A stretch of DNA of 64,000 nucleotides from Limnomonas spitsbergensis (GCA_037349105.1 JAYJMM010000036.1:868001-932000); one strand, 5' to 3'. Counted from the first letter of the stretch, positions 42,905-55,800 are shown. The notes: generated from the sequence alone by a model not told the origin. Translations and numbers: made by a program.

Positions 42905-43750
42905 TAGGGCTGGTAAATACCGTATAATCTGCCGAAATATACACGTATATACGTGTATAAGCGTATATACCGTATACGTATACGTATATGGGGACCTAAA
43001 AATCTTTAAAAGCCTTGAAACCTAGGGCATTTCATGCCCTAACCTTCACCTATCACTTCATCATTTAAAAATTTGAGTTTACTCATGCCAGCCTCAAATT
43101 TAGCTCAAATACAACAACAAATCAAGTATCGGGTTCGCGGCCTGAGGGCACTAACATATGCTGGACATCGCAGTCTGATCAGCGTCAAAAATCTAGGGCA
43201 TTTCATGCCTTGACCTCCACCTAGAACTCCAGCCTTGTTGAAGTGGGTCGATCCGAGCCTGGCCGGATTCGAAGGCATTAGGAAGGCCTCACACTCGATG
43301 CACAGCAGCTTGGCCAAGTACGGCCAGCTGCCTGATGGGTCCTTCTCCTCATTTGCTACCTGGCAAACTTTCAGCTTGTTCCACCACGGAGTTCTGCTTT
43401 TATCTTTCATGTCGATGAGTTTCACGTAGGCTTCTTGGGGTGTGAGGTCTTTACATGTGAGTACGGACTGTCGATACGCGGGGGTAAATTCGTTTCCATC
43501 ACTGTCGAATGCAGCCCAGTCGTCCATTGAAAGCGAGTGAAAAGAAGAGACAAGAACGCTGATGCGGCGTGGATTAACGAGCGATTGTGCACTTCAAAGC
43601 ATGACGAGCGCTTCTAAAAGTTGACTATATACGGCGTGCCGTATATACGCTTTTCAAACATATACGCGTATATGTTGTTCAAATATACACGTATATACGG
43701 CGTATATACGTATATACGTATATTTCCATAAACGCCACCCGTCAGCCCTA
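42905..43750 (-). mobile_element. hAT DNA transposon remnant
   Basis: 846 bp with ends TAGGGCTGG / CAGCCCTA. Flanks ACGTGCGC (42897-42904) and GCGTGCGC (43751-43758) are an 8-bp target duplication with one mismatch. Both subterminal regions are rich in palindromic ATACGTATAT steps (42950-42990, 43625-43722), as in transposase-binding arrays. Internally it has a truncated transposase start (43105-43527). The block CTAGGGCATTTCATGCC occurs twice (43022, 43193), suggesting the deletion point. Confidence 0.8.
43105..43527 (-). pseudogene. Truncated hAT transposase N-terminus (BED-like)
   Basis: Begins MDDWAAFDSDGNEFTPAYRQ and reaches LLCIECEAFLMPSNPARLGS followed by THF: C-x2-C then a basic stretch and H, like a BED zinc finger. 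After about residue 100 the frame runs into terminal sequence, so the catalytic domain is absent. Cannot be autonomous. Confidence 0.55.
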
Positions 43751-44135
43751 GCGTGCGCGGCTCCAAAGTTGCCTAAAAGTTGGAAATGAGGAGGGAGGCG
43801 TTGCTGTCGCCTCATCACTCCTACTGGCAACACAGGAATGGGCCTCCAGTGGAGGCTGATGGCCATAACCAGTAATAAAACATTCTGCGAGCCCAACTGA
43901 TTCCTTAACTGCTGAGAGTGACCAACGATGGTCACGAGGCACATGATAAGCGCAGCAATTATTTCCCCCCGGTATGGGAATCCCTCAAGGTCTCAACATG
44001 GCTAAGGTCTGAGATCGGTTGCCCCATCAGCAATGTATGGAGCAGAAATGAAATCGGAGAATAGAACAGCCACGCCCAGGAAATTAGGAGCCCTAGGCAG
44101 CCGGTCTTGTGGATATCGTCATATCCAGCTCCAGT

Positions 44136-44203
44136 ATAGAACGGTGCATACCCGCTGGGCCCTGCTTAACGCTCGGCTGCGTGGGGCTGGTAGGGAATGA
44201 CTA
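44136..44203 (-). mobile_element. SINE 3' fragment
   Basis: About 68 bp of the SINE 3' end in reverse: AGAACGGTGCATACCCGCTG, GGCCCTGCTTAACG, GTGGGGCTGGTAGGGAATGA. Lies 370 bp upstream of the LZTFL1 start codon. Confidence 0.6.
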
Positions 44204-44575
44204 CCGTAGGTCGTCGTATAGAGCGCCAGTGTTGAGGGCTGCCGCCAATCGCTTTGTATGGCCTGCCTCAACGTATTATTTGTGCTCAGCTGGCCGCTTC
44301 TGGTGGGTTTCTGGTGGCTAATAATAGTAAATTTGAGGATGCTGGCTTACTCTCACCCACCTACCCGGTCAGAGCTTGCGTTGCTTTGTCAAAAGCAGGG
44401 GGTAAGAAACAAACTTCAGCCAGCTGGATCAGGAGGAGATGGATCTACTGAAGCCTGGATCTCCAGTTTCAAAACCCGAGCTTAGAACCTCCCCGCAAAA
44501 CACATTTGCAGACGTGGCAATTTGCATTAATCCTGTTAACCACCCTGGGTGACGATCCCACTGAGTCCTGGCGCC

Positions 44576-47500
44576 ATGGATATCAACTTGTCCGAAGACC
44601 ACGAGCTGCAGGCAAGCGCTACACATGCATCGCCTCGCACTCACATTCGAAAAGCGCTGCGCCACCTGTTTCGCAATTGATACTGATCGGCCCTTTCCTC
44701 CTCTCCTCGTGCTTCTGATTCTCATTCACAGGTGCAGGGCTACTTGCGATTTGCCAAGCTCAAGCGGGCGCAGCATGTTCGGGAGGCGTTGGCTGTGATC
44801 ACGGAGTTCAAAGATGATCGGCTCACGCCAGGGGTACGCCATTGCCCTCCAATCAGCTAAAATCACATTCGTCTGAACTTGTCACCCCCTCTTCAATGAG
44901 TGGACGATAGGCTGGCCAGGGGTGCAAGATCTGGACCTTCTTTTTCGTCCCTTGCTTCCTGAAGCCCTCATGCTTTGCTTGCGCCTATTCGCTCTTTCCA
45001 TGATGACACAGGCCTGATTGCCATTGGTGATTGGATCCATGAAACCGTTGCATGATGCCGCCCTTGCCCTAGGCCTTGGGTGATGGGTCTCACCATGCAC
45101 CTTCTTTAGTCATGCGTGGGGGCTCACCTTGTTGAAAATATCCCACCTGGTCTTGACATTGTGCTTGGTGAATGATGGAGCGAGGGGCCCCAAGCGTCTT
45201 CATGCCATGATTTGCAGCTCGTGAGCATGAGCTATAGCGGTGCCCGCTGAGAGTGCTCATGCATGGCAACAAGGTGTCTCACATGGCCCCTGTAACGCCT
45301 GCATAAGCTGGATTGAGTCCCATGCATGAGGTGGAATCCCACTGCCTTGGGGCTACTCAGGACCACCTGGGATAAGCATAGGACTTCGATGCTTATGGAC
45401 TCCCGCCTGACAGGTTTCAACCTGTTATTCCTGTTTTCACCGCCAAACCCTGTCGAGCAGGGACCTTTGTTGGGTGCACTGGCTCTGTAGCAACCGACCT
45501 ACTCTGGCTCCCATCTCATAAATCACCATCGATTCTCAGATCCAGCATCACACGCCCTGAAGGTAGAGTTGCAAGTGCAGGTATATGTCAAAATTATAAA
45601 ACGGCTCTGACATTAGGAAGTTTGGAATTTACCCTGTTATAAATCTGGCTGTCCGCCTACTTGTCTCCTCATCTCTCCTCACGTTGTACACACCCTAGGA
45701 GATGTACAACTACTCCGATATCAAGGGCTTACTGGAGGACATGTCTACATCCATGAAGTCTCTCGTGGATAAGGTAAGGGCATAAGCCTAGTTGGCAGTG
45801 CCACTTTTTCTGGCTTTGAGGCCACCTGGGGAGGGCCGCCCCTTGGCCGGGAAAAGCATTGGGGACCGGCTGACAGCCGGCGGCCCAAGCAGAATGGCAG
45901 GCCACGCACGAGACATCCGGCAGGATACCGAATAGGTAGCTGAGCTGCTGAACTGAAGCTCAAGTTGCAGAGCCACTAGAAAATATCATCTGGTGCTGGT
46001 TTAGGTTCACTGTCATCCCAACGACACAAAGCCTGTTTGGAGCAATGGCGCCTGGCTGTTGCCACTTCAGAAAAGCACTGATGATGGCCAGGGGCTATCC
46101 TGGAATGCTGATTGCCCTCGGCGACCCCCCTGTTTCGACGTCCTCCTACCACCTCAAATACGAGCCCTGGGCTAGCTGGCAGTACACATGGTGTGGCATG
46201 GCAGGTGTGTTCGCACTGTGTTAAACTTGCCGCCAAAGCTGTGGTGTGCATGTTCTCCCAGGCCTGAAGTCTACAGCCCGTCCCCCTGATCCCTTCATGC
46301 GCCACGAACTATGCTTGCAGGAGATCCAGCATGCCTACCACACAAACGCGCTGCTCATCAAAATGCTGCTGAGCCAGGCCCAGGCCAACGGCATGGAGCT
46401 GCAGGCAAGTGCAGCTGGAAAGCTGGCAAGCATGCATGCGACACGGGGCATGTTTTGTGTCAGTGTAGTTGGAGATAAGGCTATAAAGCGTACGACAATT
46501 GGGGTGATTTGGATCAGCATCCTGAGGGAGCTGTGACGCCAGCAAATGCCAAACTGCTGTTATTTTGCCGCTCCGTTTCAGCTATATTGGTTCAATGCCG
46601 GCATCCAACCTTACGTGCATCAGGTGGATATAACTGCACTGGAAAACGAGTTCCTGCTCAAGGCCATTGCGGCGTCGGAGCTCACAGCCCTCAGCAGGTA
46701 CTTCGGCCATTTGCAGCCATTTTAGAGCCTCGGATGTTATGCTGGGTTTTGCAGTGTCTATTTTTTTGGCTACCAGTCCAACTTCAGCAGGCTGCCCTGC
46801 AGCTTCCGAAGGCCCAATTGGAACCAAATCTTGACCGGCCTATGATTGGTGGCCGAAATAGCATGGCTGGCCACAACTGGGGCCGCCGGCCAGAGGCTAG
46901 AGTGTAGCTGACATGTAGCTGATTTACCAAAACAGAAACGCTGGGGTTTTGAAGAAGATCCTCCAGGAACCTAAATTGTGCCTTCCACATGCTCCATCTG
47001 TCTTTGCTTTTACGTCCACAGCCTCAACCTTATCTTCTCCTACAATTTAACTTTCAATAATTCAACTTCATCTACAACAATTTTAAATTTAATGTCAACA
47101 GGCCTGCGTCCGACTTTGTGCGCCGTAATAACCACTTGGGCAAGATCGGCTCTGTGAGCATCAATATGATCGATCCCAAGGCTGCCAAGGTATGGACTCA
47201 AAACGGGCTGCTACGGTATGTCCTCTCAATCACTCTCTGAAACCAGTGCAAACTTTGTTAAGCAGTGGTCGGCGTAGGGTTTGTACCCCAAGCCCCACAC
47301 TGCTGAAACATAAGGACAAGGCTTGACTTGAAACTACTGGGAGCAATAGAGCGTCATTGGCTTTGCCTCATGAAAGACAAGGTCCTCTCCCTGCTCCCAA
47401 TGCCCTGTCCAATCCCTGCTCCCTACCCCCTGTCCACTGCCGAATCCCTGCTCCCAATGCCCCCTTAACAGCATGACCCACTTCTTCCTCCGATGGTGCC

Positions 47501-50500
47501 TCTGTACTTCAACACTGTGGGAAGCATGAGGCACTCCTGCAACAAATCAAGTGGCACCGCACTGCCCATCATGATGTTTTGTCTCCCCCTCTTGTAGGCG
47601 TTACCTCTCCCACATGTTGTATTGGTCTCCCTCACACGTTGTATTGCCTCCCCCACTCCTATTTCCCTACCTTGCCCTAGGAGCGCGATGCGCTGGGTTC
47701 TGAGCTTGAAACCACAAAGCAGAGGATGGACAAGCTACAGCAGCAGACCACGCAGATGATGCGCGATCGCACCGGCGTCAACGCCGAGCTGAACGCCCTG
47801 CGCGACCAGCTGGCTGCGAGGACCGAGGAGCTCAAGGTGTTTGGGTGCAGTACGGAAACAAACTGTTATACGGGTATGGGTGTCAACTCTTTGAGCTGAA
47901 TGCCATGTCCAGCTGGCTGGGGGGGGGGGAAGAACAAAAAAAGCAAAAACTAATGCAGAATCTGATGTCGAAGATGGAGGAACTCGAGGTGTCTGGGTGA
48001 CCCTCGAAGTGTGAAAAACTTGCACACTGCCGGCCACTTTTCGAGCCCCGGCCGGCTTGGGCCGGCCAAAAACAATACCCTTCCCGGCGATAAACGGCTA
48101 CTTGGCTACCCTCGGCCCTTCCCTGTCTGGGTCTAACCTCAGCCAGTAGGGTGAACAGTACCCGGATATATGGGTGTAGGTGCATAGGGGGGGGTGCGTC
48201 AGGGTTGAGTGCGAGAGGGGTTGAGTGCGTGAGGGGTGTGTGCATCGGGGTGGGGTGCGTGCAGGGTGGGTGCTTTGACACATGCTATGAGGTCAAGGAG
48301 GGGCAGGATAAACAGTTTGTCTATCTACGCCGCTGGAAAACATATCTTGCTCTTGGAAACCGGCTGGCAAAGATGTGCAGCTCGGTTGTTTATTTGCTCT
48401 GTACCGAAGGGACAAGGGCAGGACTGGCCAGGCAGGCAGCTTGTCTGCCTGAGACTTAAAGCCTGGAATCTGCAGGCACAAGATTTCAAAGTTTGTGATG
48501 CCTTCATGCTGCCTTATGCAGGCTGCGCAATCGGGCCAGTCGGACATGATGTCCAAGATGCAAAAAGACTTCGCCTCGCTCAGCACGCAGGCTGCAGGTA
48601 TTCTGACTGCTGCTGTCTTTCTATTGCTTGCATGTCTTTACCATGACCGTCAGTGGCCTCCGTGAGCCCCAGATTTTCTCGCCTCCACAAAAGTGGCGGC
48701 TGTCTCTGCTCCAGGGGATAGGTTTCAGTCACAGCACTGCTGCCTGCCCAAGGAACCATTTCAAATTTTAGTGTGGTTGTTGGGAGCCTGGATGCACATT
48801 GGAAGCCACCAAGTTCAAAAATAGGATGCGTCAAAATCCAAACATCATGCAGTTGCATCCCTTGTGTTTGGTGCTGTGCAGTTGCACCGCATTTCAGAAA
48901 TGGTGTGAGTAATTATGGTCCCTTGCAGGTAAAATGAGCTGAACCTGCCTTACAATTACGATGAAGAAAATCAGCTACGCAATTCAGCTACCGTAAGGAC
49001 CTTAATCAGCACAGCACTGCTTGTGTTGCTCTCCAGGGGCTGCCCAAGGGTCGACATCACAATATGATGACATGAAGAAGCAGCTGAATGAGGCCAGGTG
49101 GGTGATGCAGGATTTTTGCTAAAATATCCTGGCTTGCAAAAGCAGGGAGATTGACGCAATGATAGCCTCCTGATGATATGTACCTACTTCCCTGCTGAAT
49201 GGCTTTTGGGCCAATTTCTGTTAGCTGCAATGCTGCTGAAACCTGGGCTTAATCTTATGCTGGGAACGGAGGATTTGGGCTGACTGTCTGGGCCTTCCTC
49301 ATCACAGCAAGTAGCTGCATCCTTCTTAACTGCAGAGTGCAGAGAAACATACAACGGAGCCTCACAATCCTGACGTAGCTTTTATCCTTTTTTTTCCGAC
49401 ACAGGTTCTGACCCGTGCCGTATTTCCCCCTCTCTAGGGGCACCCTCGAGGACACTCGGAGGAAGCTTGCCCATGCGCAGGACCAGGCCAACGCCAAGGA
49501 TGTCGAGGTGGGGAAGAAACCTAAAATATTGAACACAGCAGCAGGCTGGCTTTCTAGCAGCAGCCTGGCAGTCCAGGCACTATACTTCTGGCTTTATACT
49601 GCTGGCTTTATACTTCATGTGATTTCCGGCGTCTAATCCATGCACCTGTACCCCCAGGGCGCATGCTGACAGATAAGGCATGCATGTATATATTGATAAG
49701 AAGAAACAGCTGCTGCCTGAGTGTGCATTGACCCCCCTACTCATATGCCGGCATGCTATGAGGGACGAGTGCTGAGATTGGGACACACATAAAGACATCA
49801 AGGATATGCAGGCTCAGTCTGTGTATGCAGAGTCTGCATATGCACAAAGCATAAGACACACAAGTTGAGCAAGCTGTCAGTGTCCTCCGCACATGCGTGC
49901 ACTAGGGGGATATGGTCCAGTGGTACAACGCTCATGGCGTCCATACCCAAAGGTTGAGGGATCCAATTCCCCACACGATCTTGTCCCTCCCCCTGTCTAG
50001 ATTGCCGGGTTCCATGTCCTGCCCCCTTACATAGGAGGATGGCATGGCTGAACCATGGTCCTGGCTGTGCATGGTGACTGGAATCGAGCTTAGTCATTAC
50101 CTACCAGCCCCACGCGGCCAAGCGTTCAGCAGGGCCCAGCGGGTATGCACCGTTCTAAACTTGCGCAATCTGATTGCTACCTCCACTCCTGTGTGACGTT
50201 AACTCAGATGAGGGATGCACGCGACATCATGGATGGCAAACTGATGGAGTCCAAGCAGTTCCAGCAGATGAAAAAGATGATGCAACAAAAGAGCACAGAG
50301 GTATGTGTGTTTTGGGGGGAGAAAAGGGTTCAATGCCGGGTATCGACGAAGTTAAGGCCAGCCCCGACTTGGCTTAGCTTTTACGCATTGACATTTCATT
50401 GAATTGGGGTGTTGGGTTTGTGGCATGGGATTGTCTGAATCATACAGCTGGTGTTTCATATAGGGCCTACCTGTCTTTGCAACCCATGTGTGCCAGATTC

Positions 50501-50915
50501 AAAAAAATGAATCATACCAAGCGTTTGCACCTCAATGGAGCCATGCGAGAGATTGTGCCCTGACAGCGCTCAAACATGCCATCACTTAACCAGCATCAGC
50601 AGGTTCCAAAATCAGTGTCAGGCATGACAAACGTTTGAATGCTCGTGGTTGTTCTTCATAGCATTGACATGCTCACATCTGTATGCTGAGCTCTTCTCCT
50701 TCTTTCCCTCTTACCTGAAGTTCCTTTTCTTTTCATCCAACAGGACAGTTGGGTGCCCACGCGGCCGAGCCTTTTTGAGCAGGGCCCAGAGGTGTTATGT
50801 CATTGACATCTGGATACTGATTTCGCCTCCCATACCTGACGTCAAACAGGTTGTGGACCTACGCAAGCGCCTGGGGCGCTATGAGCCGCAGAATGTCCCT
50901 AGCGCGGACGAATAG
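44576..50915 (+). CDS. LZTFL1: Leucine zipper transcription factor-like 1 (LZTFL1/BBS17)
   Basis: Regulates BBSome traffic in and out of cilia in animals. Exons: 44576-44611, 44732-44833, 45699-45773, 46321-46404, 46582-46697, 47102-47189, 47681-47836, 48522-48597, 49037-49097, 49438-49507, 50208-50300, 50850-50915; total 1023 bp, 340 aa, all phases agree. N-terminal part matches the family in YLRFAKLKRAQHVREALAVI, HTNALLIKMLLSQAQ; the rest is heptad coiled coil (exons 7-11); the C-terminus VVDLRKRLGRYEP is the family signature. Human protein is 299 aa. Start ATG gives MDINLSEDHELQ. Introns 1 and 4 use GC donors (GCAAGC, GCAAGT after GCTGCAG). The presence of this gene argues for a ciliated organism. 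Confidence 0.9.
45796..45976 (+). mobile_element. hAT MITE, family A copy 4
   Basis: In LZTFL1 intron 3. Starts CAGTGCCACTTTTTCTGGCT, core GACAGCCGGCGGCCCAAGCA, tail AGGTAGCTGAGCTGCTGAAC. Target duplication not clear. Confidence 0.55.
46752..46943 (+). mobile_element. hAT MITE, family A copy 5, intact
   Basis: 192 bp in LZTFL1 intron 5. Left end CAGTGTCTATTTTTTTGGCT; right end CCAAAACAGAAACGCTG, the inverted counterpart. Perfect 8-bp target duplication GGGTTTTG at 46744-46751 and 46944-46951. Best reference copy of the family. Confidence 0.85.
49903..50160 (+). mobile_element. tRNA-like SINE, most complete copy
   Basis: In LZTFL1 intron 10. The head has a pol III A-box match TGGTCCAGTGG (about 49913) and a B-box-like GGATCCAATTCCCC 45 bp later, then an unrelated body and a 3' end CAGCAGGGCCCAGCGGGTAT. 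Copies or fragments at 16319-16535, 44136-44203; the 3' end also appears at 50756-50806 and 51619-51672. The head does not fold as a good tRNA, so I do not call a tRNA. Confidence 0.65.
50756..50806 (+). repeat. SINE-tail repeat, one arm of an inverted pair
   Basis: GGCCGAGCCTTTTTGAGCAG then GGCCCAGAGGTGTTATGTCA. An inverted relative is at 51619-51672. Inside LZTFL1 intron 11. Confidence 0.6.
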
Positions 50916-52844
50916 AAGGCGCATGGGAGCTACGCAGTCCTTTTCACTGCATGGCCGTGGAGGCGATCACCGCCATGGGTTGCCTGCATGCCTAGCTGGC
51001 GGTGCAAATATCCTGCCTTGTGTCGACAAGGGGTTAGGAACGTTCTTGGCATTGTCAAAGAACCTGCGTGCAAGGTAGCTGGTCGTACCAGTGGCCCTGC
51101 TAAAATAGCTCTGGCCAGTCCCCATCTAGCATGCCAGACTTCAGAATTTACAGTTGAGCTTGACGTGCGCAGCCTTCAATCAATGGCGGACGTAGGGCTT
51201 CCACCTTCTCCCAGCCCTGCAGGAAAAGGTTATTTGGGTGAGTAATGTGCTGCGCGTGATGTTTTGAGGTGCTATGCTGCATACCCTTGCAACTTGCTGA
51301 GCAGGCAGGGTGAAGGCAGGAGGTACATGAGCTGCTTAGCTGCTTATAATCTCTGATAAATACCGGCAGTGCAGTTCATTCCCAAGCTACTGCTTGGTGG
51401 TTGTGTGTTGGTTGCTGGCCCAGGGGGGTCACTGGTTTTCTCTCGCTGTCCTAGCCATGAAGTGCCTGTACCGGTTTACAGGCACATGTCCCATGTATCA
51501 AATGTGATGCACTGCTGAGTGCTGGACCGTAAAAACTTGATACAAGGCTCTGATACGAGGCAGGCGTTCCAGGTTCCACGCTGCATGCCCCCGCAACTCA
51601 CTGAGCCTTTATCTGCTATGTTCATGATGTTACACCTCTGGGCCCTGCTTAAATAAAGCTCGGCCACGTCGGCAAGCATTAAGTCGGCTAGGAAAGTCAA
51701 GGGAGAAGGCACAAGAGGAAAGCAAGTTCACCTTCCAAACTGCAACTAAAAGTTCAGGCAAACCGCTCTGCCTACCCTTCAAGAGACTAACCTTCAATAA
51801 AATCAACTGCAAGTTCAGCAAAAGCCATGGCCTCCCACTGATTCCTGCAGGCTATCCTGCTTCTATGTCAATGCTGTAGAGTGTCAATGCATGTCATTGC
51901 CTTCAATACATACGTGTTGCTGTCCATGCCTGTGACTTCGTTTTGCTGAACCTTACATATATTGACGCCTTTTTAAATCCGCTGGCTCTGTCAGGAGCTC
52001 CCTCCGTCTATCTTCATCCGATTTGAAACTAAGCCTGGACCCCGCATGTCTACATTTTTTTGTCACAGCCCTGCTTGACAGGCCCGGCCGTGTGGGCCTC
52101 CAACGGTCTGATTGGTAAGGGCGTGCATGGCAGCATGTAATTGCAACCAAACTGGTCTGTCGCTCAACAGTGATTATCTTTGAGCACACTTAGGGAACTA
52201 CCACACCATCTTTGCGAGGCTTCTAATTTGATTGTAGCTTACACGGCCTAACACCTGGACAATGATGCTCAAGGGATACTACCAGGACCTGACCGTTTCT
52301 TATCATTCCGGTATACAGCTTTCTGGCGAGGACTGCACACACAAGTACAACAAAATGGCATCCCTGCCTGACACACAATAAAATATTAGAAATCCGCGCG
52401 ATCAGCAACGTGCGTAATTCAGCACACTGCACAAGCCGCTGATTCTCAAAAACATCCCCATCCCCCACAACCGTGTTGCTAGCAAGATGTCAGGGCCCGC
52501 TTGATAGATAAAAATAACGTCATTGCCTCGACGATAAGCACACCCACACATGTACAGAAAGGAATTTGCGCAGAACGAAAAGAACTGTCATCAAGTCTGG
52601 CTCCCCACTGAGCCTCTTCCAGGCCGGTAGGACCATGCAGGTGCTGCATGGTAGAACATAAAAAACACCTCCCACACTGTGTGGCAAATCCACACCCACA
52701 GCTCATGCAAGGGATCAACGGCCATGAAAACAGAAGAAGAGTCGAGTCCCAACTCCACACATGTCCCGACATGATTCACACTCCCTCGTGTTAAGAAAAG
52801 CCCAGTTCCCTCTCTTCAAGCTACCCTAACCTACAAGGTACATT
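50916..52844. other. Convergent intergenic region, LZTFL1 / HST
   Basis: 3' flanks of two convergent genes. Contains the inverted SINE-tail arm at 51619-51672 and nothing else recognised. Confidence 0.5.
51619..51672 (-). repeat. SINE-tail repeat, second arm of the inverted pair
   Basis: Reverse complement reads GGCCGAGCTTTATTTAAGCA then GGGCCCAGAGGTGTAACATC. Together with 50756-50806 it brackets the last LZTFL1 exon and its 3' flank. Confidence 0.6.
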
Positions 52845-55800
52845 CTAAATGAAGGGAAACAGCGCGTACGTGGAGTAGAACAGATTCCAGATCCAGCGAT
52901 AGAAGCTGAGAATAGCCTCCCGTGTGTACCTGACATAATATAAGGGAACATCAACACATACGAGTGTTAGTTTTGCCAGGGAGTGTTGCCATTCCCACAA
53001 TGTTGTGGTTCCTGAAGCAATCGCACAGGAAGTGCTTGCCGTTCCCAAGGTGAATAGGCACATAGCCAGCAGCACGCTGTACAATCTAACTCGGCTCTCC
53101 TGCTCGTGCATTCTACACAGGTTCAAGTTTTGCCTCAAATATCCCCACACGCAAAAAAAGTTCCACAAACACATCTCCTCCTATACCTGAAAAGTCTTCT
53201 GGATTCTGTCCATGATGTATTGCCGTATTTCCCTCCTCTGTAATATGCATAAACTTGCCTCCCGGAGTGCACTCACCCTGCCCGGTCGAGCTTCCATGCC
53301 CGGAAGATCAGAACCAATGCCAAGATCCCATGCGCCCCAGCCATGACCGGTACATTGAACGTGCTGCCTTCTCTCAAGGCGAGGTACACTGCTCCGATGT
53401 AGTTGGAGAGCAGCAGGCCCACGCCTGCAGACAGAGAAGACGTGCTGGTAAGAGGGAGGGTTTGGAATGGAGCGGGGAGAGGGAGTGGGAATATGAAACA
53501 AGTAGGGGGACCAGGGGGAGTGTAAACAAGGATGCGGCCGGGATGATCCCAGTGTGGTTTCTTCGGCAGTGTCGCACTCCGTGTGAATGCATGGTATTTG
53601 TATTCAAGTGCTAAGAGCCCCACCTCGCTCTCTACTGACTGTGTTTCCGTACAAAGATAATGATGTTCTCATCTTGCACAATCCTAATAGCGTACATCTG
53701 TACCTCCGTACATAATGTACATTCTCAGATACAGTGTACAAATAGGAACGCTTCAGGTGGGGAGGCCTGGATGATTGCCAGTGCCGGCGCCAGCTTGCTT
53801 CCTCTTGTGCTGAAACCTTCTGCCTAAGTCCCAACCTCAACAAAACGCATGCACCCGACTTACTTATCAAGGACACATTCTTAACGCCCATTGTTGTCGC
53901 AAACGTCTCGATCCCGTTGGCCTTGTCACCGTCGACATCGGGCAGGTCCTTCGTGATGGCGATGACAACGGCAAATACCGTAACAAACGAGGTGATGAAC
54001 CTGATGGGTTTAGGGTTAAGGGCAGATACCGTGACAAACGAGGTGATGAACCTGATGGGTTTAGGGTTAAGGGCAGATACCGTGACAAACGAGGTGATGA
54101 ACCTGATGGGTTTAGAGTAAAGGGCAGATACCGTGACAAATGAGGTGATGAACCTGATGGGCTTAGGGTTAAGGGCAGATACCGTGACAAACGAGGTGAT
54201 GGACCTGATGGGTTTAGGGTTTAGGGCAGATACCGTGACAAATGAGGTGATGAACCTGATGGGCTTAGGGTTAAGGGCAGATACCGTGACAAACGAGGTG
54301 ATGAACCTGATGGGTTTAGGGTTAAGGGCAGATACCGTGACAAACGAGGTGATGGACCTGATGGGTTTAGGGCAGATACCGTGACAAACAAGGTGATGAA
54401 CCTGATGGGCTTAGGGTTAAGGGCAGATACCGTGACAAAGGAGGTGATGAACCTGATGGGCTTAGGGTTAAGGGCAGGTACCGTGACAAACGAGGTGATG
54501 AACCTGATGGGTTTAGGGTTAAGGGCAGATACCGTGACAAACGAGGTGATGAACCTGATGGGCTTAGGGTTTAGGGCAGATACCGTGACAAACGAGGTGA
54601 TGAACCTGATGGGTTTAGGGTTAAGGGCAGATACCGTGACAAACGAGGTGATGAACCTGATGGGTTTAGGGTTAAGGGCAGATACCGTGACAAACGAGGT
54701 GATGAACCTGATGGGTTTAGGGTTAAGGGCAGATACTGTGACAAACAAGGTGATGAACCTGATGGGCTTAGGGTTTAGGGCAGATACCGTGACAAACGAG
54801 GTGATGAACCTGATGGGTTTAGGGTTTAGTGCAGATACCGTGACAAACGAGGTGATGGACCTGATGGGTTTAGGGTTTAGGGCAGATACCGTGACAAACG
54901 AGGTGATGAACCTGATGGGTTTAGGGTTTAGGGCAGATACCGTGACAAACGAGGTGATGAACCTGGTGGGAGGGGCACATCGCAGGGATTGAGGATGAGA
55001 GTTTAGGGATTATGATCGAAATCCTTGAACTCAGAAATTTGAAAAAATGCTTACGTCTCTCACAAGGGTCGGACCCCCCCCCCTTGGTATCACCCACTAA
55101 GCCAGTGCAAGAAACTAAAATATTGTTTGCCCACCGACCACAACAATGGACGCATCCTCACATGATGGGTGGGCTCCACACGAAAGGCCCAGCACCCAGA
55201 GCAGCCCTCGTGGCATAGTACACTCCGAAGTTGAGCAGTAAGCCTCTGACGGTTGCGATGATCAGGAATGCAGGCACCGCAAACTGCTTGAGCCTGCACA
55301 GCAGATAGCAGGCATTGTTAAACCAAACTCATGGCTGCGTGGACACTCACCTGAGTATCTGACCTATCTAATCACTGTGAACCGCTTCAGCCTTCCACAT
55401 GCAGCGGGCAACAGGCAGCAGTTCACATGCCACAGGCAGCCGGCAGCAGTTCACATAAGAGAGGCATTCATCTCATCACCGCTAACCACTCCTCTAGCCT
55501 AGGTCTTTATGGGGATATTGGAGGCACAGGATTTCCTATCAGTGTAAAGATTGTCTAGGTGGTGTCCACCAAGGAAATGACAGGTGCCCAACTGCCCACC
55601 CTATATATTTATCAATTCCGCCACTGGCCTCACCCAGTATTTCTTCTTTCGCGACTCGGCTACATGTCAGCTACACTCGGGCCACTGGGCGGAGGCCCCT
55701 CCTGTGGCCAGCCTTGTTGCTTTGACCACAATTCGTGAGCCAGTCAGTCCAGGTTAGCTCCTAATGGGGCATTTGGCGGTTGTGGGGCGGCCTTCCTAGG

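Noticed and set aside
49903..49980. tRNA gene
   Set aside because: A- and B-box-like segments are present but the cloverleaf stems do not pair well and the sequence continues into a repeated SINE body.
53867..54992. Repeat ORFs [17 protein letters not shown]
   Set aside because: Plus-strand reading of the 51-bp HST acceptor array.
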